Source: Daedaleopsis sinensis (taxonomy: Eukaryota > Basidiomycota > Agaricomycetes > Polyporales > Polyporaceae). Taken from it: DNA of 64,000 bases. Positions 37,623-50,204 of this stretch are shown one piece after another. The position numbers were made by a program, and so were the translations under genes. Where the stretch lies: contig CM066300.1 in NCBI GenBank assembly GCA_033807695.1, positions 434,001 through 498,000 on the forward strand. Reading direction: 5' to 3'. Within the stretch, counting starts at the first letter, position 1, and each line of letters starts with the position of its first letter. The notes under the pieces were generated by a model, which saw only the letters and a program-made list of their open reading frames with translations, had not been told where the DNA came from and did not search any database.

Positions 37623-40600
37623 TCAACCCATCGACACATCCGACAAATCCGACAACGAGGACAGCGCGGAGGACCACGCGACGCTCGAGGGCGCGGACGA
37701 GTCCCCGAGCGAGCTCAGCGCAATCGCCACCGCGCACTGCACGTCGACCATCGCCAGCGGCCCCGCGTCCTCGAGGTGCATGTGCGCAGGATCCGAAGAC
37801 GGGGCGTCCATGTACATGTCGAAGGACTCGTCCTCTTCCTCTTCCTCCTCTTCCTTCTGCTCCTGCCGCAGAGCGCGCGCGATGAGCACGGTCACGGAGA
37901 CGTACAGCGCCGAGGCCAGCGCCGAACGTTTCCCAATGTACATCCTCCCGCGCGTGGCCGGAGGCGTCCCTCGGGGTAGTCGGTTCGGCATTGGCGGGTC
38001 GTTAACTGCAGCGGATAATGCGGCGAGATTGGCAGTCTGATGTTGGGCGGTCGCGGGTGTAGGGTCCGAAGCTAAAGCCGAAGTCGACGCAGCCTTCGCG
38101 GAAGCAGCAGAGGGCTCGCGCCGCTTCCCGATGTACGCCACGACCTTGACCTGCTTCTTCTTCTTCGCCTTCTTCAAGGTGTGCTTCTTGTTCACATCGA
38201 CCGGGCGTCCGTCCTCTGTCCGGAGCACCACGTCGTTGGTCTTGCCCACGTATCCCAGCCCCCAGCGCTCCATCTTCGGGTTGTCGAAGACCACGCCCCA
38301 GTACGTGCCAGGAGGCTGGTCGAGCATCACCGGCGGGGTCTTCATCCTGTCCTCAGGCCCCGCCAACTCGTCTTGGAGCGCGAGGGCCTCGGTGGAGCCG
38401 GGCGGGGGCAGCCGGCCGACGCGTGCGGAGATGTACTGCTCGCCGCGGCGGGCGCTGCAGGAGGTGCAGTTGCAGGTGCCGAGACAGCGCGGGCATTTGA
38501 AGACGACGGCGAATGGATTGAAGGTGACGTCCGGGTACCTACGCGTACGACGTCCGGAACGCATCAGTCTCTGGCACTCCCTAACGCAACACAGACACTT
38601 CACATGCCCCATACATGCACAGGAAACGTGGGAAGCGACACGAGGCGTACCCAGACGAAGAGAAAGACGAGGAGGAGCAGGAGTAGGAAGAGAGCCACAT
38701 ACCTAAGATCTACGCATCGATCGCAGTACCGCAAGCCACACTGTGTGCCGTTGCCTTTCAAGGTCGTACACCGCATCTTGTCGCGCACCGACGAGTTCCT
38801 GCACTGGTGACAGAACGTGGGCTCCTCTGCACGGTGCCTGAACGTCTGGGGCGGGGGTGCGCCCGTGTCGACTGCCTTACCCTTGCCCTTCGCTTTCCCC
38901 GTCGTGGCCTTTGCCTTGCTTGGACTCTTCCCGTTGGCTTCGTGCGCCCCTGCCGCCTTGCCCTTGCCCTTGCCCTTGCTCGCATCTGTCGCCTTACCCT
39001 TCGCCTTTCCTTTCCCGTACTCATCCCCACTCGACAGCACGTACATGTCGTCTTCCTCCTTGTCATCGTCGTCACTGATCGTAAGATCCACCACCTCCGC
39101 CGGACCCTTCGTCCCCTTTGCCGTCCCCGTCCCCATTGCCCTAGCCGTGCTGGTACCGGCCCCCGAGGCGTTCGCCGTCCGTGCGCGCTTGTCGGACTTC
39201 TCGCGCTCCTTCTGCTGCAGCGCCATCTCGCGCGGGAGCGCGAACGGGAAGTTCCTGACCGGGAGCCGCTCAGCCAACGGCCGGTCGTCCTCGCTATCGC
39301 TATCGCTATCGGTCCCGTCCGAGTCGTCCACACCCCTGGACCGGATTGAGCCCGCGACATTTGCCGTATTCCGAGCGCGCCCGAGAGTTACGCTGGAGGA
39401 TGTTGACCCCAAAAGCTGCACTGAAAGCGTCGACGGAGGGCCGCCTCTTCTCCCGAATCCCCGCTCCCGGTCTTCCTCCGGCACGGAGGGCCCCGGCTCT
39501 GGCACCGTATGTTGCATGCCGCCCAGGAGCGCCGGATTGATCGTCCCGTTGAAGTTCCCGCCGCCGTCAAAAGGGCCACCCGCCTGTTGCGCCGCGGCTT
39601 GCATGTGCGCGCCAAAGTCGAAAGCGGCGGCGGCGGTCGGGACGGAGTCACGCTGCGCATCGAGCATCCACGGTAAGGACCCGGTACCATCCACGTCCAT
39701 AGGCGCAACACACGCACCGCTCGCTCCTCCATGGCCCTGTCCGTGTCCGTGTCCATTCGGCTGGGGCGAGCCCTTCTTGACCGATGAGGCGATCTCCCGG
39801 AGCATCGCTGACGAGTACTGGAACTGCACGTAGCTTTGGCCGGTCGAAGTCGAGGTCGAGGTCCCGGAGCTCGCGATCAGGCCGGTGGTGACAACAGCGC
39901 TTGTATTGTGCGCGTCTTGCGGTCGCGGTGCGTCGGAACTGACGCCGTTCGAAGTCGAGTCCGGGTTGTCCGGCGGCATCCCAGGAGGGGGCGAGGGCGA
40001 GGGCCCGAGATCGGCGAGCATGTCCATGTTCATGGCGTCGCTGTAGTCGAAGCTGCCAGTGGGCGAGTCTGTCTCTAGCCTTGAGGTAGCGTCTGGTTGA
40101 AGACCGTGTGTTTCTGACGGCGGCGCTGGAATGGCGAGGGCTTCTAACATCGACTGAGGAGCGCGGACTACTGACTGCGAGTTTTGATCCATCGGCTGGG
40201 CGGCGTTAGACGAGGACGATGCTGCCAGAAGTGCACCAGCGGTCCCAGGAGGCGGCGCAGCTGGACCGGTAGAATGTTCGTTCGACGACGTAGATTCTTT
40301 CTCAGTGACATCAGTTCCAAGCACAGAGGTCGAAGCGGGCTTTTCATTCGTGCCAGCAGCAAGATCCAACACCGGTGACCGCCTATGCGAAGGAACAGGC
40401 GCGAAGACTTCTCCGTGTGTCGCAGTCTGCGAAGACGAACCAGCCGGGGGTGATGCCTGAGGTTGTGTGGCCATAGCTTGCGATGGCGGGGCCGGAGGAG
40501 GCGGCGACGACGACGGCGACGGATGTGCTGCAGGGTCGTCGGGCGCCGACGCGGAACGGGATTCGGGCACCGGGAGCATCGGGAGTGCCTTCTGAGCCGC

Positions 40601-43176
40601 ATCTGGTCCGTATGGCGGCGGGCCCGCAGCGACCGCGAACGGAAAGGGGTACGGATACGGGTACGGGTACGAGTACGGGAACCCATACGGATAGGGCATA
40701 GGAGGATATGCGACGTAGCGCGGCGCCTGCGCGTCAACGCCTGGAGCGGGAGCGGACGCAGGAAGGGCTGTTGACAAAGAGTCGGGGGTCGTAGAGCGCC
40801 GGGGTGCTGTCTCCCCCCGCGGCTCAGAAGACTCCCCCGTCGAGTTGCTTGTTTCCGCGGGTTCAGGCTCAGGCTCAGGCATAGGCACAGGCCCCTCGAA
40901 AGGCAACGGCAGCGGCGGAAAGAAGTGATATGCCCACACTGCGTGAACCGGGGCAGGCGGCCACCCCTCCAGCACCCAGTCCCGGCTCGGCGGCGGTGAC
41001 GGTCGAGGTGGGGCAGGGGGAGCAGCGCCATTCTCAAGCAGATGCCGGCGGACTACGATGTCTGAGGCGAGGCTCGGGACAGGATACGTCCCTATGTCAA
41101 CGGGCGTGGAGGGTATGAGCGCTTCGAGGCTGTCGGCGGGATGGTCCAGTCGTGGCTGCGCCTCGGGAGGTTCTTCAGATGACACATCCTCTGCCTTTTG
41201 TACCTCTGGAGGAATGGCATCGATAGGGGCGGGTACTTCACTCGCCTGATGTTCGTCCTTGATCTTAGCCGGACGACCGCGTTTCCGAGAGATCGCATTG
41301 CTGACACTTGCGCTTGCATCGGTGGTTCTCGCGGACACAGCGCTCGGGGCTACGCTCACAGATTTTGTCTGCCGGGAACCCTTCCTCTGAGACGCAGTAA
41401 TCGAAGCAGCAGCCTTCGCTTTGGGTGGCCGCCCGCGACGTTTGGGCACCGGCGACGCTGACGCTGATGCACTTGGTCCACGAGCATTGACGATGCTCGC
41501 ATGAGTCAACACCTGACCGAGCTGCGTGGCGTAGTCATCTTCCAGTGGGTCTTGCAGCGACGGGATTGTCGAAGCAAGCATGTAATCTGCTCTCGTGCAC
41601 GCTGCTGGTAGCGGAGGGATCTCGACATACGCGTAGTTTAGCTTCCGCCGTTTGTAAGGATTCGCGCGCTCGCGGGGTTGCGGCGGCGGTGAAGGCGATG
41701 GGGAATCTACAAATAGTGGTGTCTTGCGCCGCGGCGCCTGTCAGATTACACACATCAGGACTGCTTAGACTCTCAAGATGCGATGGACAGGTGATGTTCA
41801 CTCACAATGGCACTAGCCTGAGCTTTCTGGCTGGGTCGAATGACTCGCCGCGGCGGAGCCAATTTACTCGTACTTGCGATGGGACCGGGATTATCCTGTG
41901 GACGGAACGTCAGCCGATATCTCAAGCAACAAAAATGGACATACAATATGGGTTATATAGCGATGCTTGTCTGAGACCGTCCCTTGGCTGGCCTTCATAT
42001 GGAGTGCATGTGGGGGTGCACGCTGGATAGTCACCTTGTGGTCTGACGATGCACCAGTCTGAGCCTAGTGGAGACATGTACGTCAGGTAGGCTCTGAGGG
42101 GTGAGGCACCGACGTACTGCAGTGCTGGATGATTGAGATGCTGTAGGTAACGGCACTACGTGATACGAGGTCGTGCTCTCGTTGTCTGTCTCCCCGTCCG
42201 CGTCGAGCAGCGAGCTGGCCTCCTCTGCAGCGCAAGGGTCGTACGAATCACCGTCAAGCTTGTCAGGAGCAGGCGAGGAAGCCGTGCGTGGTGGGCTGAC
42301 GCCTGCACTCTGCGGGGGTGTGGGCTCCTGGTGACGGGTAAATGGACAACGTCGAGACTCAAGCCGGGACATATCCAAGATAAATGACACCGCTTACCTG
42401 AGGCATGCGAGACATGATAGCGGCCGCAAAACCCGCGTTTTTGAACGCATGAATGGGGGAAGACTGAAGCGCGTCGATTTCTTTGCTAGTTCCCATGCGC
42501 ACCGTGCTGCTATCTTCTGCAGACCTGGGCAACGGGGTGTCCTGCTGCGTGTGGGTAACGCAGCCGACGCATACATGACGCTTTTTTCAGCCACAAACGC
42601 GTCCAACAGGCCACAAGCACGTACCGTAACCGTGATTCCTCCTGGAGTGGAAGGGGGACTCGGACGGCCGTTCATTTGGGCAGCGTCCGTGACGACCTGG
42701 AGAGCGTCATGCGTCACTCGCCGTCCAACTGCCGCCCCCGGCTATTGCATGCGTGCACTTACCGCTGCAGACGCGTCGTGCGCCCCGTTGTCGACGTCCA
42801 TCCGGTCCTGCCCCGCATACACGCGTCCCTCCGCCGTATCGGGGCTGTCGACATCCATGTCCATCGGGGTGTCCTGAATCTCGGCAGGAGAAGTGCCAGT
42901 AGTACTAGCAGAAGGGGGAGAGGGTAGCGCAGCGGTAGGCGGTGCGCACAAGTCTTTATGGCTATGGCAGACGCTGCCCTGAGCGATGGTCCCGGCTCCC
43001 TGTACCTGTGAGGAAGAGAGCGAGCCCGCACACGGGCGAGAAGACGGCGACCCTGAAGGGAGCGGGGATTCCAATTCACGGTCGGGTGTGAACGCGTTGC
43101 CGCCAGAGACTGATGCGATGGAGACTCCGCCGTCCCAGTTCGCGAGCTCAGAGTAGTACTGCGCACCGTTCATCAC
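37623..43176 (-). CDS. large AT-hook and zf-4CXXC_R1 chromatin-type protein
   Basis: Reconstructed 1627-aa protein from seven exons, all in phase: 43176-42763, 42696-42625, 42544-42398, 42327-42118, 41895-41806, 41737-38703, 38538-37623. Most of it is disordered (Ser/Pro/Ala). Two AT-hooks lie in exon 6 (PKRRGRPPK and SRKRGRPAK), so DNA binding is expected. The C-terminal cysteine domain CHQCRNSSVRDKMRC ... CGLRYCDRCVDLR, then CPRCLGTCNCTSC, matches zf-4CXXC_R1 (first described in the monoamine oxidase A repressor R1/CDCA7 family) and is split by the last intron. Repeated GKGKGKA basic tracts and an acidic EEEEEEE stretch follow. Upstream exons are supported by phase and by coherent peptides such as NPYKRRKLNYAYVEIPPLP in exon 6, but the start at 43176 is less certain than the rest. 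Likely a nuclear transcriptional or chromatin regulator. Confidence 0.82.
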
Positions 43177-43838
43177 ACCGCCGACAACGGCTGCGACGGG
43201 CGAAGATGTAACGGCGGCGAGCGGGAGGGCGGGCGGCGGGAGCGAGGTCGACGGTCAGGAGAAACGCCCCCGCCCTAAGTTGCTGAGCGCGGTGCAGACG
43301 CGACAGGCGTCTCTGCCACGCGACTCGACTGCCATATGCGGTAAAAGACGTCAAGTCCCCGGGTGCCGCTCGTGACTCAGTCGACAAAGTGCAGAATCCA
43401 AATGCCGTCACTGTGGTTTATGTAGTACTATCGCTGTTACTACCTGTAAGTGCCGTGCTACTCGCAACTCAACTGATCAGCACCAGCACGACCTACTTCA
43501 ACAATTATAGTACAGACGACAGCGAGAGACGACTTCTTGATTTATATGTCAGCAACAACACACTAAAACACAAACGAGGGTCATGATGAGGCCCAGGACT
43601 CGGGTCAAAGCCGTACGGAACCGATGGAGATGGACGAGAAGGGAAGGGATGAATTGGGATGCGATGGAGGAGGCAGAGACAAGGAACATTAACCGAGGCT
43701 GGCTACGAGCTCGAGCCCGATAGCGAGAAAGTCGATGCGGGTGGGCCGGCCGTTCGTATACGTACGTAGGTAGTCGTATGTGGCACGAAGACGGGGTTGA
43801 TTCGAATTGTCATGCACATGGTCAAGCACAGCGCGCAA
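43177..43838. other. intergenic, promoter of the zf-4CXXC_R1 gene
   Basis: 660 bp between two minus-strand genes. No further gene recognised. Confidence 0.5.
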
Positions 43839-45765
43839 TCACTGCTGCTTGCACTCTTCGGGATTCACGTTCTGATTTGCCCCGGCGCCGCGGCCCTTCG
43901 GCGGGCCGCGTCTCCTCGCGGGGACCTCCTCCTCAGAGTCGGAATCCTGCAGCAACAAAGCGCGAAGGGTGAGGTGTGAACGTCAGTGGGAACCAGAGCG
44001 GCAAAGGGACTGGATACAAACATACATCGTCCTCGAACTCGTCCTCGTCGTCCTCGTCGTCCTCGATGTCCTCAAAGTCGTCCTCGTCGTCAAAGTCCTC
44101 GTACTCAAGCGCCTTGCCTGTGAAGTAGTCGATCGCACGAGGGATGACCTATGCACGGCCGCCTGTCAGCACATACAACTTTGACGGTGTGCAAACCACG
44201 CACCTTCTCCTTGAGGTCCTCCCCAAGCTGGTAGTCGATCTCAAGCTTCTCCTCGAGCTCCTCGAGCTCTTCCTCTTCGAGATCGCCCGTTTCGATCGCC
44301 TCCTCGGAGGGTGGCTGAGGCGGCGAGAAGAAGTTGAAGAACGACGCCGTCGGGCGCGCTTTCCTGACCAGGCGGGTACGGTTCGTGTCTGCGCGAGCAA
44401 GGTACACGATCACTCATCAGACAAAGGCTAAAAGGCTAAACCCCAAGCGAGCCGGCACTCACTCTTGTTGCGCTGCTTCTTGACCTCGAACTCCTTCGTC
44501 AGGTCCTTGTCCTCCTTCCACTTGATCTCCGTCCCGATCGCGCGGTCGTACATGAAGTCGCCCGAGTACCCGACTTCCTCCTGGTACAGGTACGTCTTCT
44601 CGAGCATCGTGTTTTCAAAGTAGTCGTTTGGCCCGAAGTGGAACTGGAGCTTGAAGCCCGGCTTGGTCTCCGTGCTCGGCAGATACTCAATGCGGATGTC
44701 CGTCAGGCTCTTCAAGGCCTCTGCGTCGCGATCGGTGATGATTTCGCTCAGGTGGACGTGTGTGCGAAGCGCAGTCAACCAGAACTCGGGGATACCTGCT
44801 GCCGCGGGCTGGACGTCCTTGGGGAGAGGCGTGTAGTCCGGATCGTCCTTGATCGACTGCTGCTCACCGGCCTCGATCTCCTCGGCCGTGGGTGGTGCCG
44901 TACCGGTGATGATCGCATGGCGGCGGGCATACAACGGCTTTTGCAATTCAAGATACTGTCAAAGATAATGAGTCAATACAAACGTCAGAGGAAGACTACG
45001 GAAGCGCAATGGGATGTGGGGTAAACTTCTTGGCAAAAGAGGAAGGAAGAGCGCGCGCGGCATGGTGAGCACCAATATTAATGTCGTACTCGGCAGATTA
45101 TCGCAGAGTAGATCAGCCTAACGTTTGTGCCATCGACGTTTGGGGTACATTCGCAGTGTACGATCGGGAGGCAGATGAAGCAGGGGGATTGATCCATTGT
45201 CCGCGTATACCGGTAGATCCTACCGACCCTCCCGCAATCAGCGTCGAGATCTACGGGTAAGTCATCTTCCTCTCGAAAACAGATTCACGGCTCGATGCAA
45301 GACAAGATCGCGCCGACCATCGCACAACCAGCCCGGTCACGCACGCATGAAGCAGATTCGCAGAAGATCGCCCAGACAAGATCCGAATCCAAGAACAAAG
45401 AAAGTGGCGAGCACACACACCTTCTTCTCCAGCTCGAGACACTCGCGCTTGTACTGGTTCTGCAGCTCGACCTGCTTGACCTGCACGCCCTTGAGGGCCT
45501 CGACATTCTTCTTGACCTCGACCGGCAGGCTCTCGACGTACCCAGAGCTCTTCCCGACGAGCCCCGAGAGCTTGCCGTGCACGAGCCCAAGCATCGCCTG
45601 CTGGATCGCGCCAGTCGTCTCCTCCTCTTCACCCTCGTTGTCCTCCGAGATATCGGGGACGGTCGGGCGCGACAGGCCCTGAGAGATGGGACCGTGCGTG
45701 AGCGGCGTGTTCTGCGGCGTTGGTGCCGTCGGGTCGACCTGGTTGATGGGGATGTTGAACGACAT
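43839..45765 (-). CDS. NAP1: nucleosome assembly protein 1
   Basis: Histone H2A-H2B chaperone acting in nucleus and cytoplasm. Five exons, all in phase: 45765-45421, 44955-44463, 44388-44204, 44148-44026, 43946-43839; 417 aa, the usual NAP1 length. Visible: the long dimerisation helix ([20 protein letters not shown] ... ECLELEKK), the entry [51 protein letters not shown], then the acidic C-terminal tract [18 protein letters not shown] that binds histones. The last residues are NPEECKQQ, the CaaX-like farnesylation signal known from animal and plant NAP1. Start ATG at 45765 gives [12 protein letters not shown]; an upstream in-frame ATG at 45897 lies in the leader. Intron 1 is 465 bp, unusually long here. 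Confidence 0.96.
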
Positions 45766-46169
45766 CGTGTAAAGGTGCGGACTGGAAAGAACGAGAAGAA
45801 GGAGAAACAGAGGACGGGGAGGATTGGAGAAGGCGGAAGACAAAGATCGCAAGTCGAGAACTGAGCTCGCACAAAATACTGCTTGTCGGAGTTCCAATCT
45901 CCCACACCGTGCGGCTCGCGCGCCTCCGACTGGAGATCAGTTCCAGGCCCAAGATCAACACTGGTTTTTGTACTCGAGTGAGTATGTACTATGAGGTACT
46001 ATGTAGTCCTAAGTATGTGGTCCGGAATGTATGGGTTGTTATTGTCTGTAATAGTGCTACAATTTGACTCCGACGTTCGTGAACTCCAAGCTGTACAGCT
46101 GTTTTACTTTCAGACGTAACATGCCTCGAGCCTCCGACTTCCCTCTGCCTAACCCAAGATGTACACACC
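45766..46169. other. intergenic between NAP1 and Ubp14
   Basis: 400 bp holding the NAP1 promoter and the Ubp14 3' end. No gene seen. Confidence 0.5.
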
Positions 46170-49100
46170 TCACACCCTCTCGAACACGTACAGGTACGCG
46201 AGCTTCTTCAGCTCACGCACGCTCTCCGCGTCCGCCTTCACAACCTTCTCGTCGTTGAACAGCACCCACCCCGCGCTCTCAGTGTGAATGTGCGCGACAT
46301 AGTGTCCGGAGTGCACGGACGGCCCTTTGTGCGAGATAAACGCCTTCAGACGGTACCTGGCCGGCAGCGCGGACGAGCCTCCGAAACCGCTCGATGTTTT
46401 GGGCTCGGTCGCGGAGCTAGAAGGCGCATCCTCCCCGGTGTCATCGGGGTGTGAGAAGAGCCATTCGACCGCGCGCTCGGCATTGCCACCCTGCAGAAAT
46501 GACTCGGGTCAATGCCTAGATAGCCTCCGAGACAGATAAAGGAAACAACAGACCGTTTCCCGGAGCGCCTTGCGGGCCTGCGCCGTCGTGAATCCCATAT
46601 CGACAAGCATGCCCACTTGCTCCGCGGTCGGTTCACTAGCAGAAGAGCCACTACCAGCGGAGACTTGGATCGGAGCATCAATATCTGTACCACTTCGTCA
46701 GTACAAATTCCCGAAGTCTAACGTGGAAAACAAATATGCGTTCACCTCGTCAAGGCGTCACATTTCGGATACACGTTGTGTACACCCGACATTTAGCATG
46801 TATCCAGGATGTGACACCAAAACGGGCGGCATTTTGAATGTTCCCAGCATATTTCTTGTACGAGACACCACAGTCTCATTCGGATTACGCTCACGATGTA
46901 ACTGAGTGTTAACAAGAGTTACATCGGTCAATGCCCCCGGTGATCATGCGTGCGACTACCAATGGTCACGGCCTCGTCAAGGTCCGCTTCTGAACTCTCC
47001 AGGATGATCGATCGACAACCCATGTTCATGTAGCATATGATATCTCCAACGAGTGTAGTAGAACTCGTTAAGAGCCGTTCGTTCATGCGGCTGAGATCCG
47101 AACGGCTCTTAACATGAGATCCGTCACATGGCGAAAACGCATCGAACTCGTATTCTCATGGCTGTTGAACAGTAGGAAGGCCTACTCGCTGAGAGAGCTC
47201 ATCTGAATACATGAAGTGCCGGCCTTACCGTATCTTGCACGAAGAACTAGACACAATGCGGAAAACGCCACTCACCGGGATCTTCCATATGCGTGAAAAG
47301 CCACTCCATGGCAGCCTCCGGATTGTCATTGCCCGTCGCTAGAAGCGCCTTCTGGCAGCGGATCTCGGGGAACCCCATATCCATCAACTGTACCATTATG
47401 CCGGGATTGAACTCGGGAAGCTTTGGCGCAGCACCTACACCATGCCCGGGACCAGTTCTGTTAGTCTCCTTACCTTCGTAAAGGAAACGTACGCCGACAT
47501 GAGGGCACTCACCCGCTTCCTCGTTCGGCAACTCCGTCTCCCCAGGCTGCAGCCCTTGGCCGAGATACTCGTCCAATTGGAGCACGTCGCCCTCCGGGAG
47601 GATGATCGGGATATCTACACGCAAGCAAAGACGTATCGATGAGGTCGTCAGACCTCCGCGATCACCAGCGAAGACGACGCACCGAGCTTCGACGGCACCC
47701 AATTCACGAGCTGGAACTTCTTCGCGTGCACGACCAGCACCTGCGGGAACGTCGCGAACCGCGTCCGCCTGTTTACGTCCCCGTCAGCCCCGCCGCAGTC
47801 GCGCACAAGCTCAAGCACTCACTTCGTTGCGATAACCTTCTTCTGGCAGCCGGGGCACTGGTACTCCAGCGCCTCGGTCCCCGTCAGGATCTCGATGCAT
47901 TCTTTCAGCGGCACGTCCTCGTACAGCACCTTCCCCTCCGCGTCCTTGCCCTTTTCCTTTGCCGGTACGGGCAAGCTCGCAGTATCGCACGCGTCGACGC
48001 GGTATCGCACGCGCTTGCACTCCCCACACTGAAGCCGCTGCTCCATCCCGAACGCGAACACCTCTGTCGGCTCTTTGCCCGCATCTGCCCCGAGCCGCTT
48101 GGCGTGCCGGCGAAGGACGGTGACGAGGTGTGTGAAGAACTCCTCTGCGTCCTGCTGGCGCATAGTCGCGAACTCTTCGTGGCCCTTACCCACGAGCGCC
48201 TTGAACCCCGCTGGACGCACGCCTTCTTGGAACACGGGTATAGGCGAGTCGTGTGCAAGCGGGTTCGTTTCCTTTGGGGCGGAAGACGCAGAGGTGGAGT
48301 GTGGACGCGGATGGGAGTACCGCCCGGAAAGAAGGCCGTCCGCGAGCTTGTGCATCTGGCAGTCGACGCAGCTTGCGGGTAGCTGTTCCTGGCAGATTTC
48401 CCAGTGAGTCGCCGCGCTGGGGAGGTAGCGGTCGCGGAACGAGGGAAGTGAGAAGAGGGTCTGTATGACCGACGCCATGTAGCAACTGTTGCCGAGGTTC
48501 GAAAGACCGGTCAGACCTGGTCCAAAAACAGGTTCGAGGGCTTTCCCGTCTTCTCCTGTGAGAGAGAAGTCAAACTTCAAATTGTGTTCGATTTGCTGTG
48601 ACAAGGTTCAATTGTTGACCGGAATCTTTCTGATTCGATGTACTTACAAGCTCAGTCATCGACTTCTCCGTCTTCGTCTGCGTCTGAACGTTGATGCCGA
48701 AGGTAGCTAAATGCTGCGCAAGTTCGGGATCTAATTTGGAGTCGTTGCAAATATAGCAATATATATCTGGGCTCATGTTTGAATTCGAATCATAAGACCA
48801 CAAAGTGCGATGCATACCTGCGTTACCCTCGGGTGTGATCGTCCCAAGCTTTACGCTGACAGGATGCTGCGTCTCTTCGAAGTGCTGCAGCCCATGCCCG
48901 TTACCACCAAGACCGCCAAATTGCTGCCGACCACATCCCAAAGAACCACAGGTGAGACAAAGCCAGAGATTCTCCTTGAGATCGCACTTCGTACAATGCG
49001 CGAGACCTATAAGGTGGAAATGAGCATGACACAACTAGGGCCGAAGGTCACCCGTTACGCAAAGACATGTCCCTGGCGCATGAATCCCTCCATGGTGCCA

Positions 49101-49821
49101 CAAGTGTGTATGCATCTTGGGGACTCGTGTTCCGTTCGGAAGCCAAAACCAGAAATCGCACTCACCAGACTCTGCAATATGTCCACTCGCAAACTGCTCG
49201 AGCATGAGTGTATGCTCACAAGCCGCGATCTCCTCCTCCCACGCCTTGACTTCGGACTGGCGTGCCGAGGACAGCGACTGCATCACTCCGGTGATCAGGG
49301 ATTGTACGTGAGGATCTGCGGACGCGTCTGGCAGCTCCAGTCCGTTTGCAGGGTCGCACTTCCAGCACTTGAGAACCGTCCTGTGTTCGTACTTGTCCTC
49401 TTCCCTTTCTTCTACGATAGCCAGTTTCTTCATTTTCGCAGGAGGCTCTTCGTCCTCAGCCTGGCTTGCGCCATCAATCATCGCGAAAGGGTAACATGAG
49501 GCAGACATGCAAACGTACCCTGTTCGCGGAAGGCTTCAGTTTGCGCTTGATGTTCAGCGTGAACGAGTGCCCTGTTTTCGCAACATGCGATCGCGCATGG
49601 TGTCTCTCCTTGTCCAAGCACCCTCCGTTGAAGCAAGTCAAGCATACATCGATTCCGATAGGACTATCCTACAGATCCCCTTCAGCGTGAAGATGAAGCT
49701 GAGCCACCAAAACAAGCCATACCTGATTGTCGAAACATTGAGTACACTCCTCCCGATGAACAGACTGAGACAGCTTAGGCTGCTGTAAACGAGCAATATC
49801 TATGACGTGTCCGCAAGACAT
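46170..49821 (-). CDS. UBP14: ubiquitin-specific protease Ubp14/USP5 (isopeptidase T)
   Basis: Deubiquitinase that disassembles free polyubiquitin chains. Eleven exons, every junction in phase: 49821-49723, 49668-49519, 49460-49166, 49006-48818, 48766-48648, 48595-47823, 47768-47683, 47614-47513, 47434-47276, 46684-46554, 46490-46170; 807 aa. Order: variant N-terminal zf-UBP (ECTQCFDNQ ... VCLTCFNGGC), canonical zf-UBP (HCTKCDLKENLWLCLTCG), catalytic Cys box GLSNLGNSCYMASVIQTLFS, QQDAEEF, Zn knuckle CGECKRVRY ... CPGCQKK, two UBA domains (VQLMDMGFPEIRCQKALLA and GMLVDMGFTTAQARKALRE), His box VHSGHYVAHIH and LFNDEKVV. ATG at 49821 (MSCGHVIDI) is chosen over one at 49899 because family members begin close to this point. 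The intron at 46685-47275 is 591 bp, about ten times the usual. Confidence 0.95.
47067..47113. repeat. perfect 15-bp inverted repeat inside a Ubp14 intron
   Basis: Arms at 47067-47081 (GTTAAGAGCCGTTCG) and 47099-47113 (CGAACGGCTCTTAAC) are perfect reverse complements around a 17-nt loop. It lies in the 591-bp intron between the two UBA-coding exons. It could be an RNA hairpin, a remnant of a small inverted-repeat element, or a protein-binding palindrome. Confidence 0.85.
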
Positions 49822-50204
49822 TTCGCCGAGTATTCCAGCCAGATAACTGAGATGGGATTCTGAAGACGAGGATTTAGTGCTGCGGTTGTGTGCGCGCACC
49901 TCTCACCCCCCGATGCTGGTGATCGCACCTGATTGCACCTTCAAAAAGGGAAACGTATGCTATTTGGGCTTTTGTCACGAACTTGTGGAGGTATATCAGC
50001 GCAATGCGGTATGCGATCCGAGGATGGTGGTGGTGGACAGGCACAAGACGCGTATGCGCATAGACGCGCATTGCGACGCGCTGATAAAATTGAGCGGCTA
50101 TCTAATCTTTTCCTGCCCAAATTTCCAAACTTCGCTGAAGTCCCCCATCTTGCACTTCGACCGCTATCCCCTTCCACCTCACGAACAGCACTCACACTAC
50201 AAAA
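49822..50204. promoter_or_regulatory. bidirectional promoter region of Ubp14 and Ssz1
   Basis: 383 bp separate the ATG of Ubp14 (minus) from the ATG of Ssz1 (plus). No other gene fits. Both genes act in protein quality control, so shared regulation from this head-to-head spacer is plausible but inferred. Confidence 0.6.

Noticed and set aside
38181..39833. Several long plus-strand frames opposite the zf-4CXXC_R1 gene
   Set aside because: Antisense of low-complexity GC-rich coding sequence.
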